NCBI RefSeq assembly: GCF_024360925.2
Contig: NZ_CP113517.1
Coordinates: 1,240,001 to 1,304,000 of the forward strand
Direction of reading: 5' to 3'
DNA length: 64,000 nt
Source of the DNA: Methylomonas rapida
Lineage (GTDB): Bacteria; Pseudomonadota; Gammaproteobacteria; Methylococcales; Methylomonadaceae
The notes under the pieces are model-generated. The model searched no databases. It was not told the DNA's origin and saw nothing but the letters and a program-made list of their open reading frames with translations. A program made the position numbers and the translations under genes. This document shows positions 44,027 to 52,691 of the stretch, in pieces (the first letter of the stretch is position 1; each line of letters opens with the position of its first letter).

Positions 44027-44527
44027 ATGAACCTATCCAAACGCCTTGTCTTGACCGTTATCGTGCTGATTTCTTGCGTCGGCTGCGACCAGGCCAGTAA
44101 ATCAGTTGCCCAATCGTTATTGTCCGAAACCGACGTTTGGTCGTTTTGGGGCGACACGGTTCGCTTGCAATTGGCCCATAACCATGGTGCATTTTTGGGT
44201 CTGGGCTCGTCGTTTCCGGAAGTTTTGCGCGACGGCTTATTCTCGCTTGGCGTAGCCGGAATGTTAGTCGTTTTGCTGGGTTACATCCTGTTTTCAAAAG
44301 CGGCCTCACCGTCCTCGATCCTGGCATATGCGCTGTTGTTGGCGGGTGGCTTGGGCAATCTGATCGATAGATTGATATACGGCGGCTACGTGGTGGATTT
44401 TATCAACATGGGCATTGGGCCAATCAGCACCGGCGTGTTCAACCTAGCCGATGTGGTCGTGGTTGTTGGCGCCTTGATGTTGCTTACTGGCATGCCCCGC
44501 GCTAACAAACGGTTGTCTGAGCGATGA
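44027..44527 (+). CDS. lspA: Lipoprotein signal peptidase LspA
   Basis: A 166-residue membrane aspartic peptidase with four hydrophobic segments. The catalytic dyad is in GNLIDRLIYGGYVVDFINMG (first Asp region) and FNLADVVVVVGALML (second Asp). LLLAGGLGN and HNHGAFLG match the conserved substrate-binding blocks. The N-terminus reads CVGCDQASK. It overlaps the amidase gene by 4 bp. Being inside an accessory run, it is likely a second copy in addition to the housekeeping gene next to ileS. Confidence 0.92.
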   Translation: MNLSKRLVLTVIVLISCVGCDQASKSVAQSLLSETDVWSFWGDTVRLQLAHNHGAFLGLGSSFPEVLRDGLFSLGVAGMLVVLLGYILFSKAASPSSILAYALLLAGGLGNLIDRLIYGGYVVDFINMGIGPISTGVFNLADVVVVVGALMLLTGMPRANKRLSER

Positions 44528-46020
44528 ATCCATTCAGCGAATATCCCCAATACGACGCTTTGGGCTTGGCGCAGCTGGTGCAATCCGGCGAAGTTTCGGC
44601 AGGGGAATTGCTGAAGACCGCTCAGGCGCGATTGGCTGAGTTCAATCCGTTACTGAATGCCGTCGTCACGCCGATGGACGATCTGGCGGAATCGCTGGTG
44701 AAAAACCTAGGCAACCGCGGACCGTTTACCGGCGTGCCGTTTCTGGTCAAGGACCTGATGCTGCGTTTCGCAGGTGTCCCGATGTCGAACGGCAGCGTGG
44801 CGATGAAGGATTATCGTCCCGCCGCCGATAGCGAGATGGCCGCCCGGCTCAATGCCGCCGGTTTCATTACCTTCGGCAAGACCAACACCTCCGAGCTAGG
44901 CGCATCGGCGTTGACCAACAACGCCGTGTTCGGTAGCACCTCCAACCCTTGGGATTTACGCCTTAACTCCGGAGGCTCCAGCGGTGGTAGTGCCGCTGCC
45001 GTGGCCGCACGCATCGTGACTATGGCCTATGCCAGCGACGGCGGCGGTTCAATCCGATTGCCGGCGTCCTACTGCGGCATCTTCGGCTTCAAACCGTCCC
45101 GAGGCTTGAACCGCTTCGAGGATTTATCGAAGGCTTGGGGTGGGGCGGTGGTCAGCCATGTCTGCACGATTAGCGTGCGGGACAGCGCCGCCTATCTGGA
45201 TTGGGTGGCCGGCAACACCGATCAGGCTTACTCTGCGACCAATCCGCCGCCCCAGTCTTATCTATATGCCACCACGCAGCCACCGAAACGGCTGAAAATT
45301 GCACTGATCAACCGGGCGCCTGTCGAGACGCCGATACACCGCGACTGTCTCTCTGCCGCAGCCAAAGCCGCCAAACACTGCGAGGTGCTCGGCCACGTTG
45401 TGGAGGAAACGGTCTGGAATTTCGACGGCCGCGAATTGATGCGCGCCTTTCTGACCGTGATTTTTTACTATACCGCTCGGGATGTCGCCAACATGGCGCA
45501 GTGGCTGGAGCTGACCGAGCCTCAGCTGGCCATCGAGTTGAATACCCGGCTGATGGCGGGCATCGGCAAAGGCGTGAGCGACGACCAGGTGCAGCAGGCG
45601 CTGGCTGTCTGGCAGCGGATTGCCGGACGGTTGGCGGATTTTCATCGCCGCTACGACGTGATCCTGACGCCGACGGTCGCCACGCCACCGTTGGCGTCCG
45701 ATGCGCTCGATCCCAATGTTTTGGAACAATGGCTGATGCGCGGATTGCTGGCGACCGGATTGGCCGACAAGCTATTCTGCAACAGCTTGCTGGATGCGAT
45801 CATCACCAAAGCCGTGCAGCAAACGCCGTTCACCCCGATTGCCAACATCACCGGCCAACCGGCCATGTCGATGCCGCTGTATTGGAGCGACGACGGCTTG
45901 CCGCATGGCACGCAGTTCATGGCGGCGGAAGGTAACGACCGGCTGTTGTTTCAACTGGCCGCCCAGCTCGAACAAACCGAACCTTGGAAACACAGGATGC
46001 CGCCGTTATGCCATCAGTAA
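44524..46020 (+). CDS. Amidase (amidase signature family)
   Basis: A 498-residue amidase. The Ser-cisSer-Lys triad is visible: Lys in VPFLVKDLM (about residue 77), Ser in GGSSGGSAAAVAA and GSIRLPAS (about residues 149-180). The C-terminal half includes a mobile loop with several TP-rich stretches and PFTPIANITGQPAMSMPLYW. Many relatives act on 6-aminohexanoate-type or aryl amides; the substrate is unknown. It overlaps lspA upstream and the hydrolase downstream. Confidence 0.93.
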   Translation: MNPFSEYPQYDALGLAQLVQSGEVSAGELLKTAQARLAEFNPLLNAVVTPMDDLAESLVKNLGNRGPFTGVPFLVKDLMLRFAGVPMSNGSVAMKDYRPAADSEMAARLNAAGFITFGKTNTSELGASALTNNAVFGSTSNPWDLRLNSGGSSGGSAAAVAARIVTMAYASDGGGSIRLPASYCGIFGFKPSRGLNRFEDLSKAWGGAVVSHVCTISVRDSAAYLDWVAGNTDQAYSATNPPPQSYLYATTQPPKRLKIALINRAPVETPIHRDCLSAAAKAAKHCEVLGHVVEETVWNFDGRELMRAFLTVIFYYTARDVANMAQWLELTEPQLAIELNTRLMAGIGKGVSDDQVQQALAVWQRIAGRLADFHRRYDVILTPTVATPPLASDALDPNVLEQWLMRGLLATGLADKLFCNSLLDAIITKAVQQTPFTPIANITGQPAMSMPLYWSDDGLPHGTQFMAAEGNDRLLFQLAAQLEQTEPWKHRMPPLCHQ

Positions 46021-46832
46021 AATTTAGCCAATTCGGCGCCGCCGACGGCCAGCCGGTGATCTATTTCCATGGCACGCCGGGTTCGCCTGACGAATGCGAA
46101 ATTTTTGACCTTCATGGCAAACAACATCATCTGACCATCATTTGTTATGACCGCTCGACCATAGCCCCTCGGTTGCAAGGCGACGCTTATTACCAATGCA
46201 TAGCCGATGAGATTGCCAACAAGGTTGGCGCTAATCCCGTCGATTTTATCGGCTTTTCGATCGGCGCTTTCATTGCCTTGCAAGTCTGCCGCGCGATGAA
46301 CGGCCAGGTACGCAGCCTGCATTTGATTTCTGCCGCTGCGCCGCTGGATGCCGGCAACTTCATCGACGCGGCGGCGGGAAAAGCCGTTTTCCGGCTGGCT
46401 CAAAATCATCCGTCGGCATTTCTGTGGCTGGCTCGTGTACAAGGATGGCTGGCGAGTAGGTTTCCCGGCCTGTTGTTGCGAATGTTATTTTCCAGCGCGG
46501 CCGGCGAAGACAAGGTTTTAGCAGAGGACAAGACGTTTCGGACCACCATGACCAAAATGCTCAAAACCTGTTTCAAGCGCGATTCGCTAGGCTATGCTCG
46601 CGACATCATCGCCTACGTGCAGCCCTGGAAAGCAACGCTGGCCGATATCAGCGTTGATACTCATATTTGGCACGGAGCGGAAGACAACTGGTCGCCGGTT
46701 GCCATGGCGGATTATTTGGCATCGGCGCTGCCTGGCTGTTCGAAAATCACGGTACTGGACGGACTTTCCCATTATTCCTGTTTGTATCGAACCGCGCCAA
46801 CGATATGTATGTCGATCAAAACGTTAAGTTAA
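46008..46832 (+). CDS. Alpha/beta hydrolase
   Basis: A 274-residue hydrolase from the ATG at 46008, overlapping the amidase stop. The oxyanion region is YFHGTPGSPDE. The nucleophile elbow reads DFIGFSIGAFIALQ (Ser in GFSIG). A later HIWHGAEDNWSPV carries the acid, and LDGLSHYSCL the catalytic His. It is probably an esterase or lyase-type enzyme. Substrate unknown. Confidence 0.88.
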   Translation: MPSVKFSQFGAADGQPVIYFHGTPGSPDECEIFDLHGKQHHLTIICYDRSTIAPRLQGDAYYQCIADEIANKVGANPVDFIGFSIGAFIALQVCRAMNGQVRSLHLISAAAPLDAGNFIDAAAGKAVFRLAQNHPSAFLWLARVQGWLASRFPGLLLRMLFSSAAGEDKVLAEDKTFRTTMTKMLKTCFKRDSLGYARDIIAYVQPWKATLADISVDTHIWHGAEDNWSPVAMADYLASALPGCSKITVLDGLSHYSCLYRTAPTICMSIKTLS

Positions 46833-46851
46833 ACAAGGAATTTACCCGCCC

Positions 46852-47541
46852 ATGACCAAATCAATCGCACTGCTCGGCGAATACACGCCGACATTTCCGC
46901 CCCATCTGTCGACCAACGCCGCCATCGAACATGCCAAGGCGGCTTCCGGTTTGGATATTGGCGCCGACTGGATTTCGACCGCCGATATCGATCATACGTT
47001 GTTCGAACGTTATGCCGGCATCTGGATTGCGCCCGGCAGTCCGTACAAAGACATGGACAAGACATTGTCGGCGATTCGCCACGCCCGAGAAAACAATATC
47101 CCATGCTTTGGCACCTGCGGCGGTTTTCAGCATATGATTATCGAATATGCCCGCAACGTGTTGGGATTTAAAGACGCACAACATGCCGAGTACGATCCGT
47201 ACGCCTCGACGCTTTTCATTTCGCAACTCGCATGCTCGCTGGCCGGGAGGGCACTGCCGCTGACTTTGGAAGCGGATTCGCGCGTTGCCGAAATCTACGG
47301 TGCCTTGACGGCAACCGAACAGTATTACTGCAACTTCGGCATCAACCCGGACTATGTCGATACCCTGAAACAAGGCCCCATGCGAATTACCGGCGCCGAT
47401 GACGAAGGCGAGATTCGGGTGATCGAGTGGCCTGGACATCCATTTTTCATCGGTACGCTGTTCGTACCGCAAGCCCGATCCACGCCGGAACGACCGCATC
47501 TTTTGGTTTCGGCTTTTTTAAAGGCGGTGGCAAACCTATGA
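46852..47541 (+). CDS. CTP synthase C-terminal region-related glutamine amidotransferase-like protein
   Basis: A 229-residue class I GATase-like domain without a synthetase partner. The nucleophile elbow is CFGTCGGFQHMI (Cys89), and the His of the triad is in EWPGHPFFIGTLFVPQ. The relatives known as CTP-synthase-C-terminal-related (seleno)proteins can carry Sec at this position; here it is a normal Cys codon. Function of the family is unknown. The next gene starts 4 bp before this stop. Confidence 0.88.
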   Translation: MTKSIALLGEYTPTFPPHLSTNAAIEHAKAASGLDIGADWISTADIDHTLFERYAGIWIAPGSPYKDMDKTLSAIRHARENNIPCFGTCGGFQHMIIEYARNVLGFKDAQHAEYDPYASTLFISQLACSLAGRALPLTLEADSRVAEIYGALTATEQYYCNFGINPDYVDTLKQGPMRITGADDEGEIRVIEWPGHPFFIGTLFVPQARSTPERPHLLVSAFLKAVANL

Positions 47542-47828
47542 ATAGTTATCTGATTTTGGATCTAACGATCCATGATTTTGATCGATTCCGAGAATACATC
47601 TCGAAAATACCGGCATTCATAGAAAAGCATTCCGGAAGGTATGTGGTCCGGGGCGAACAGCCTACCGTTATAGAGGGTGATTGGACGCCTGAAAGGGTTG
47701 TTGTCATCGAGTTTCCATCAAGAAAACAAGCTAACGGCTTTCTTCAAGATCCCGAAGCGCAACCACTTTTTTCATTACGCCATCAAACGACTACCAGCAA
47801 ACTCGTTTTAGTGGATGGATGTTTGTAA
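47538..47828 (+). CDS. DUF1330-family protein
   Basis: A 96-residue protein from the ATG at 47538, overlapping the previous stop (ATGA). It shows the DUF1330 dimeric alpha+beta barrel pattern: DFDRFREYISKIPAFIEKHS, GRYVVRGEQPTVIEGDWTPE and VVVIEFPSRKQANGFLQDPE. Function is not known. Coupled to the GATase-like gene. Confidence 0.88.
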   Translation: MNSYLILDLTIHDFDRFREYISKIPAFIEKHSGRYVVRGEQPTVIEGDWTPERVVVIEFPSRKQANGFLQDPEAQPLFSLRHQTTTSKLVLVDGCL

Positions 47829-47870
47829 CGCAATCGTAAAGTCCAACATATCAATGGTTAGATCATCAAA

Positions 47871-48260
47871 ATGGCACAAATCAAAATATACGGCATCAAA
47901 GACCATCTCAACCCCATCAAACGGCCATTGTCCGATGTGATTCATGAGTGTGTGGTGGAAGCGCTGCAGTTTCCGCAGGATAAGAGAGCGCATCGATTCT
48001 TTTCGATGGAAAAGGAGGATCTTTTCGCACCGAGCGGCAGGAGCGACGCCTACACGATCATCGAAATCAGCATGATCACCGGCCGGGAGACCGCCACCAA
48101 GAAAAAACTCATCCGTTTGCTGTTCGACCGCATTCAGGAACAGATCGGCATTGCCCACCAGGACATCGAAATTTGCATATATGAAAGTCCTGCCTGCAAT
48201 TGGGGATTCCGCGGCATGCACGGCGACGAAGTGACCTTGAATTACCAAATCAATGTCTAG
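47871..48260 (+). CDS. Tautomerase-family protein (4-oxalocrotonate tautomerase-like)
   Basis: A 129-residue protein with the two-repeat tautomerase (MIF/4-OT-like) fold seen in the longer family members: hydrophobic IKIYGIKDHLNPI at the start, HRFFSMEKEDLF, and VEISMITGRETATKKKLI-type strand and helix. The first residue after Met is Ala rather than the catalytic Pro of 4-OT, so tautomerase chemistry may be absent. Stand-alone gene. Confidence 0.8.
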   Translation: MAQIKIYGIKDHLNPIKRPLSDVIHECVVEALQFPQDKRAHRFFSMEKEDLFAPSGRSDAYTIIEISMITGRETATKKKLIRLLFDRIQEQIGIAHQDIEICIYESPACNWGFRGMHGDEVTLNYQINV

Positions 48261-48300
48261 TGCCAGCAACACTTAAGCGGCCAGTATCCAGCAAGAACAC

Positions 48301-48933
48301 ATGTATATACCTAAGCATTTCGAAGAACCCAGAATCGATGTCATGCAGACATTGATACGCGATTATCCGCTAGCGACATTGGTCGCCTCATCCGCCAGTG
48401 GTTTGAACGCAAACCACATTCCGTTGCATTGGGTAGAGGAGGGCGGTTCACCTTACGGCAGCTTGCGCGGCCATATCGCCCGCTCGAATCCGCTGTGGAC
48501 GGACTCCGACCCGCAAACCGAAGTATTAGCGGTGTTCCAAGCAGAAAATGCCTATATCTCGCCGTCCTGGTATGCAACCAAGCATCAGGCGGGCAAGGTG
48601 GTGCCCACCTGGAATTACGTCGTCGTGCATGCTTACGGCACGCTACGGCTAATAGACGATCCGATTTGGATTCGCCAGCAATTGGAGTCTATGACGCAGG
48701 AATTCGAAGCCGGTTTACCCGAGCCTTGGTCTGTAGCGGACGCGCCTGCCGATTTTACCGAACGCTTGATCACACAGATTATTGGTATCGAAATCAGCGT
48801 GTCACGGCTGCAAGGCAAGTGGAAAGTCAGCCAAAACCAGCCACCGGAAAATCAAAATAGCGTGATCGAAGCGTTGCGAGAATCCGGTCAGTCGGCCATG
48901 GCGAGTTTGGTCGCCGATGCAGCCAAGCCTTGA
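48301..48933 (+). CDS. PaiB-like FMN-binding negative transcriptional regulator
   Basis: A 210-residue protein of the PaiB/FMN-binding split-barrel family: MYIPKHFEEPRIDVMQTLI at the start, then LNANHIPLHWVEEGGSPYGS, LRGHIARSNPLW, WYATKHQAGKVVPTWNYVVV and the C-terminal ISRLQGKWKVSQNQP-like region. Bacillus PaiB represses sporulation and protease genes together with the acetyltransferase PaiA. Here a GNAT follows 24 bp downstream, a similar pairing. Confidence 0.92.
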   Translation: MYIPKHFEEPRIDVMQTLIRDYPLATLVASSASGLNANHIPLHWVEEGGSPYGSLRGHIARSNPLWTDSDPQTEVLAVFQAENAYISPSWYATKHQAGKVVPTWNYVVVHAYGTLRLIDDPIWIRQQLESMTQEFEAGLPEPWSVADAPADFTERLITQIIGIEISVSRLQGKWKVSQNQPPENQNSVIEALRESGQSAMASLVADAAKP

Positions 48934-48957
48934 GTCCGACCATTGAGAGAAGTCGTC

Positions 48958-49431
48958 ATGAAGCCATTTGCAGTTCGCCAAGCTACGCTGTCCGACCTGG
49001 AAGCACTCATTCCGTTATTCGACAGTTACCGCCGGTTTTACGGTAAACCCAGCGATCCGAATGCGGCGAAATCATTTTTGCGGGATCGATTCGAACACGG
49101 CGAATCGGTACTGTTCCTGGCCGAGCAGGACAATAGAACCACCGGCTTTGTCCAGCTATACCCCAGCTTTTCGTCCGTCTCGCTGGCTCGAACCTTCATT
49201 CTCAACGATCTATTCGTCGATGCCGGATTTCGTAGGCAAGGCATTGCCGGTCGGCTTATAGCTGCGGCAGTCGAATATGCGGCCAGCTTGGGCGCTGTTC
49301 GCCTGACCTTGTCAACGGCAGTAATCAACACCGAGGCGCAAGGGCTTTATCGAACAACAGGCTGGACGCGCGACGAACAGTTTTATGTCTACCATTTGCC
49401 GATCCCGGCCATTGAACTTTTAAGCGAATAA
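48958..49431 (+). CDS. GNAT N-acetyltransferase
   Basis: A 157-residue GNAT from the ATG at 48958. It has LEALIPLFDSYRRFYGKPSD, FILNDLFVDAGFRRQGIAGR (acetyl-CoA loop R-x2-G-x-A/G) and TEAQGLYRTTGWTRDEQFYV at the end. Directly after the PaiB-like gene it may act with it as PaiA does in Bacillus, though the substrate is unknown. Confidence 0.92.
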   Translation: MKPFAVRQATLSDLEALIPLFDSYRRFYGKPSDPNAAKSFLRDRFEHGESVLFLAEQDNRTTGFVQLYPSFSSVSLARTFILNDLFVDAGFRRQGIAGRLIAAAVEYAASLGAVRLTLSTAVINTEAQGLYRTTGWTRDEQFYVYHLPIPAIELLSE

Positions 49432-49434
49432 ATC

Positions 49435-50022
49435 ATGAATGCTTTGTATGATTGGTTCGGTATGAACCAAGAAATTTTTTACGCCGTTAATGGCTGGCAT
49501 GGACCTTTGATTGATGCGTTGATGTTGACTGGTACAGCGGTTGGTGACTTCAGAAATATGCCTTGGATACTTGGTGTAATACTCCTTGCGATCGCCTTTC
49601 AGCAACTATTTCCGTTTAATGCGGAGCGGCTCCCATCGCTGCCAGGCTTGAAACAGCTGCTAATGCGTTTAATGCTCGGTTATATGGTGACTGCGGGAAC
49701 TGTGGCACTGTTGAAGATCGGATTCGACATGCCTAGACCTAGTGCCGTGCTGCCCTCAGGACGTGTTACCGTTTTGGCTCTGCCGGAATCAAGACACAGT
49801 TTCCCCAGTGGTCATTCTGCGTTTGCGATGCTGATCATGACGATGTTTTGGCCGTCATTAACAATTCGCGATCGGTTGTTGTTAGCCGTTATGACGCTAT
49901 GGGTAGGCCTATCGCGAATCAATGTGGGAGCCCACTTTCCGGCTGATGTGTTGGCGGGTTATGTCTGTGGGATAGTCGGCGGCTTGCTTGCCAATAAGGC
50001 CGTTATGAGTCGGCTAAAATGA
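49435..50022 (+). CDS. PAP2-family phosphatase
   Basis: A 195-residue integral membrane phosphatase. The three PAP2 motifs are visible: KIGFDMPRPSAVLP (motif 1 with KxxxxxxRP spacing), SFPSGHSAFAML (motif 2) and GLSRINVGAHFPADVLAGY (motif 3 with SRxxxxxHxxxD). It probably dephosphorylates undecaprenyl diphosphate or another lipid phosphate. Several membrane helices surround the motifs. The start lies 3 bp after the GNAT stop. Confidence 0.93.
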   Translation: MNALYDWFGMNQEIFYAVNGWHGPLIDALMLTGTAVGDFRNMPWILGVILLAIAFQQLFPFNAERLPSLPGLKQLLMRLMLGYMVTAGTVALLKIGFDMPRPSAVLPSGRVTVLALPESRHSFPSGHSAFAMLIMTMFWPSLTIRDRLLLAVMTLWVGLSRINVGAHFPADVLAGYVCGIVGGLLANKAVMSRLK

Positions 50023-50060
50023 AAATACTGTAGATGTGTAATGCTTAGGAGAACGGGTAT

Positions 50061-50216
50061 ATGAAGCATCACATCATCACGGTAATGATTTTAGCGGTAG
50101 CCGTGGTGTGTTATCTGGCCGGCTATTCCGGTTTTGGTAACACCGCCTTTATCGTTGGCGCAGGCTTCGAGACTTGGTTTTGGATTCGGCTCTTGATCAA
50201 ACGTCCGTCCGCTTAA
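50061..50216 (+). CDS. Small membrane protein (51 residues)
   Basis: A 51-residue reading frame (ATG at 50061, TAA at 50214-50216) with a clear ribosome site AGGAGA at 50047-50052. It is made of two hydrophobic stretches (about residues 4-20 and 24-44) with a basic C-terminus (KRPSA). No family recognised. It sits 38 bp after the PAP2 gene, in the same direction. Confidence 0.6.
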   Translation: MKHHIITVMILAVAVVCYLAGYSGFGNTAFIVGAGFETWFWIRLLIKRPSA

Positions 50217-50328
50217 AGCAGATTAGTGTTCGACGCTGATTGGCAGCCGGGTACGTGGCGCGCGGCAGATCGTTCACCGGTGGGCACAAGCTGAAGCGCC
50301 TCTTACTAATTGCCAAAACAGAGCCCCG

Positions 50329-50934
50329 ATGCACCATTCAAACGAAATGTTAAGCCAGGAACTGGTGGCGATGGCAAAAAACGACCTTTCAGTACGGGAG
50401 GCGTTGGTCGCCGATGGCTCTCTAGGCCACGCTCTCTATCACCCGCATATGGAAGCCGTACATATCAGCAATGCCGCTCGCCTGACGGCCATCATGGACC
50501 AATATGGTTGGCCCGGAAACAGTCTGGTGGGCGAGGAGGGAGCTTGGGCGGCCTGGTTGATCGCGCAACATGCTATCGGCAATCCCCCATTCATGCGGCA
50601 TTGCCTATCTTTGCTGAAGCAAGCCGCTGCCAACAACGACGTGATGCCTTGGCAAGTTGCGTTTCTGGAAGACCGCATTCGCATGTATGAGGGAAAACCT
50701 CAATGTTACGGGACTCAATTCCAGCCGAATAACAACGGAGAACTCGAACCTTATCCAATCGAAAATCCGGAAACTGTTAACGATCGACGGCTTGCGGTCG
50801 GCTTGAACACCATCGAGGAAAGAACCGCCGAATTAACGGCGCAAAGCACGCGCGAGAATATTCCGACACCACCCGATCTAGACGAGCAATATCAAAAATG
50901 GCTTTATTCCGTAGGTTGGAGGATCGCAAGTTGA
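50329..50934 (+). CDS. DUF6624-like protein
   Basis: A 201-residue protein with the DUF6624 pattern: MDQYGWPGNSLVGEEGAWAA, then WLIAQHAIGNPPFMRHCL, MPWQVAFLEDRIRMYEGKPQ and CYGTQFQPNNNGELEPYPIE, ending in NTIEERTAEL. No signal peptide. The function of the family is unknown. Stand-alone gene. Confidence 0.85.
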   Translation: MHHSNEMLSQELVAMAKNDLSVREALVADGSLGHALYHPHMEAVHISNAARLTAIMDQYGWPGNSLVGEEGAWAAWLIAQHAIGNPPFMRHCLSLLKQAAANNDVMPWQVAFLEDRIRMYEGKPQCYGTQFQPNNNGELEPYPIENPETVNDRRLAVGLNTIEERTAELTAQSTRENIPTPPDLDEQYQKWLYSVGWRIAS

Positions 50935-50989
50935 AACCCTGCAACCGTTCGGATTTTTGTTCGCTTTGCTCGCATAATCCAACCTTCCG

Positions 50990-51868
50990 ATGGCTGACAT
51001 GACATTCGTATTATCGCGGCGTTTGCGATACTTGCTGTTCGGCTTGGCAATCGCATGTCTTGCCGCGCTGGTGGGAGCCGTCTACCAAGCCGAAAGAACC
51101 GAGGCCGACCTAGCCGCATTCCCGCCGCCGGGGCGCATGATTTCAATGCATGGCGTGAACCTCCATCTTTACTGTATGGGTTCGGGTTCTCCGACGTTGG
51201 TTCTCGAAGCAGGTCTTGGCGAAAACGTGTTGAGTTGGCATCCGGTTCACGCCAAGCTTGCAGAACACATGCGCGTTTGCGCCTATGATCGCCCCGGACT
51301 GGGCTGGAGCGATCCCGTAGACACAGCCATTCAGCCGGAAGAGGTGGCCAAAAACCTGCATACGCTACTGAACAATGCCGGTATTGCGCCGCCGTTTGTG
51401 TTGGTCGGCCATTCGCGCGGCGGAATCTACGTGCGCGCTTTTTATCACCAGTTTCCCGAAGAGACGCAGGGCATGGTCCTGGTCGATTCGACGCATGAGC
51501 AAAGCCCCATGCATCAGCAGCCCTATGCTGCGTGGGATTATCGGAAACAAGCCCTGCAGATTGCAGTGGCCAAGCCGTTATCGTGGCTTGGTATCGTAAG
51601 ATTGTTGGGGCTTGCCGATGCCGACCTCAGGCCTTCTTCGCTACCGGCGGCAATCCTGGCTGCGAAAACGGCGGTAAAACTTGACCGCAATGAACCCGAG
51701 CGCCAAGCCGGGGATGAACTGATCGACCAACATGCCGGTCAGCATGCTGACCATGAAGGGTACGATCTCGTCTGCACTCCACAGCAAAATGTGGATCGGA
51801 TCGTCGATCGATTGGGGGATGGCAACAGGTTCCATAATGACCTCCGGTTGGGATGGCCATTATTCTGA
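50990..51868 (+). pseudogene. Alpha/beta hydrolase gene truncated by a traL fragment
   Basis: The first ~222 codons encode a membrane-anchored alpha/beta hydrolase: N-terminal helix (about residues 10-27), an oxyanion region, DRPGLGWSDPV and a nucleophile in VLVGHSRGGIYVR (Ser near residue 141). From about 51655 onward the DNA is the reverse complement of traL, so the rest of the frame (ending LRLGWPLF at 51868) is antisense traL and not hydrolase. The catalytic His, expected in the lost C-terminal third, is absent, so the product is probably inactive. Confidence 0.85.
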
Positions 51869-51921
51869 AGGGATATTTGAAGAGAGCTTGTGCAGCTGAT
51901 GACGAATTAGACGTCAGCTGC
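51655..51921 (-). pseudogene. traL: traL copy 2, 3'-truncated, with its leader
   Basis: On the minus strand the frame from 51835 encodes a TraL N-terminus nearly identical to the intact gene (IPQSIDDPIHILLWSADEIV, then FIAVKFYRRF) but ends at residue 64 in hydrolase-derived sequence. The leader, including the ribosome site and the GCAGCTGA/TCAGCTGC palindrome (51892-51921), is also conserved. Homology with the intact copy stops near 51655-51660. The missing 3' part and the joined hydrolase show a recombination junction. Confidence 0.9.
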
Positions 51922-51989
51922 GGAAAGTCCATTTTTTGATCGATAAAGCTATCGATATTCTTTGATCGTATCCACAATGACTGATTAAT

Positions 51990-52385
51990 CGCTCGGATGA
52001 GACAACGGATAAACCTGTTCTCGGTCTGGTGTCCGTCCCAGGTTTGCAAAAAATCCGACCATCTCATCAGGAACCGGCGGATATAGGGATTGGGGATTGT
52101 CTGAGCGCGACTGAGCAAAACCCTAGCCAATACAGAGCATGCAAGGTGTAGCCGTCAGGCCAGTTATCGCGGAAACGCCGGTAAAACTTGACTGCGATGA
52201 ATCCAAGCGCCAGGCATGGAATGAACTGATCGATCAATATGCCGGCGAGCATGCTGACTATGAAGGGCGCGATCTCGTCCGCGCTCCACAGCAAAATGTG
52301 GAGCGGATCGCCGATCGATCGAGGGAGGGCAACGGGTTCCATAATGACCTCCTTGGGATGATCATTATTGTGAAGGGGATTTTAG
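51990..52385 (-). pseudogene. traL: traL copy 3 (frameshifted) and traE start fragment
   Basis: On the minus strand the frame from 52342 encodes TraL through TLHALYWLGF. A one-base deletion near 52118 then shifts the frame; the lost end (RAQTIPNPYIRRFL) continues in another frame and reads straight into the first codons of traE (MRWSDFLQTWDGHQTENRF), with the traL stop deleted. Homology to traE fades near 52000. The ribosome site and leader of this copy are partly kept, but the palindrome is not. Confidence 0.88.
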
Positions 52386-52691
52386 GTGCAAATCGGCGTG
52401 TAAAACTATTCTTCAAATAGGGCGCAAGGTCAAAAATTCACGCGCATTTTTTCCAAAAGCTGATTAACTTCAGGGTTTGCTACCGATGCTGGTTGAAAAA
52501 AAACTTGCACTGTGCGAAGTATTTCAGGATCGGACAAATAACGAAAATTAAGATTGTCCGTTGTTTTGGGAATGGTGAATTCTGGCATCAATGCTATACC
52601 AATGCCGGCCCGCACCATTGTCAATATCCCCCCTGCGTCAGAATAGTTGTCGCCTCAAATTTTCAGACTGTATGAAATTTGAGATTTAAAC

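Noticed and set aside
35051..51600. Chromosomal integron cassette array
   Set aside because: The parade of single genes resembles one, but I saw no repeated attC-like sites (RYYYAAC and GTTRRRY boxes with a palindromic centre) between genes and no integrase in the window.
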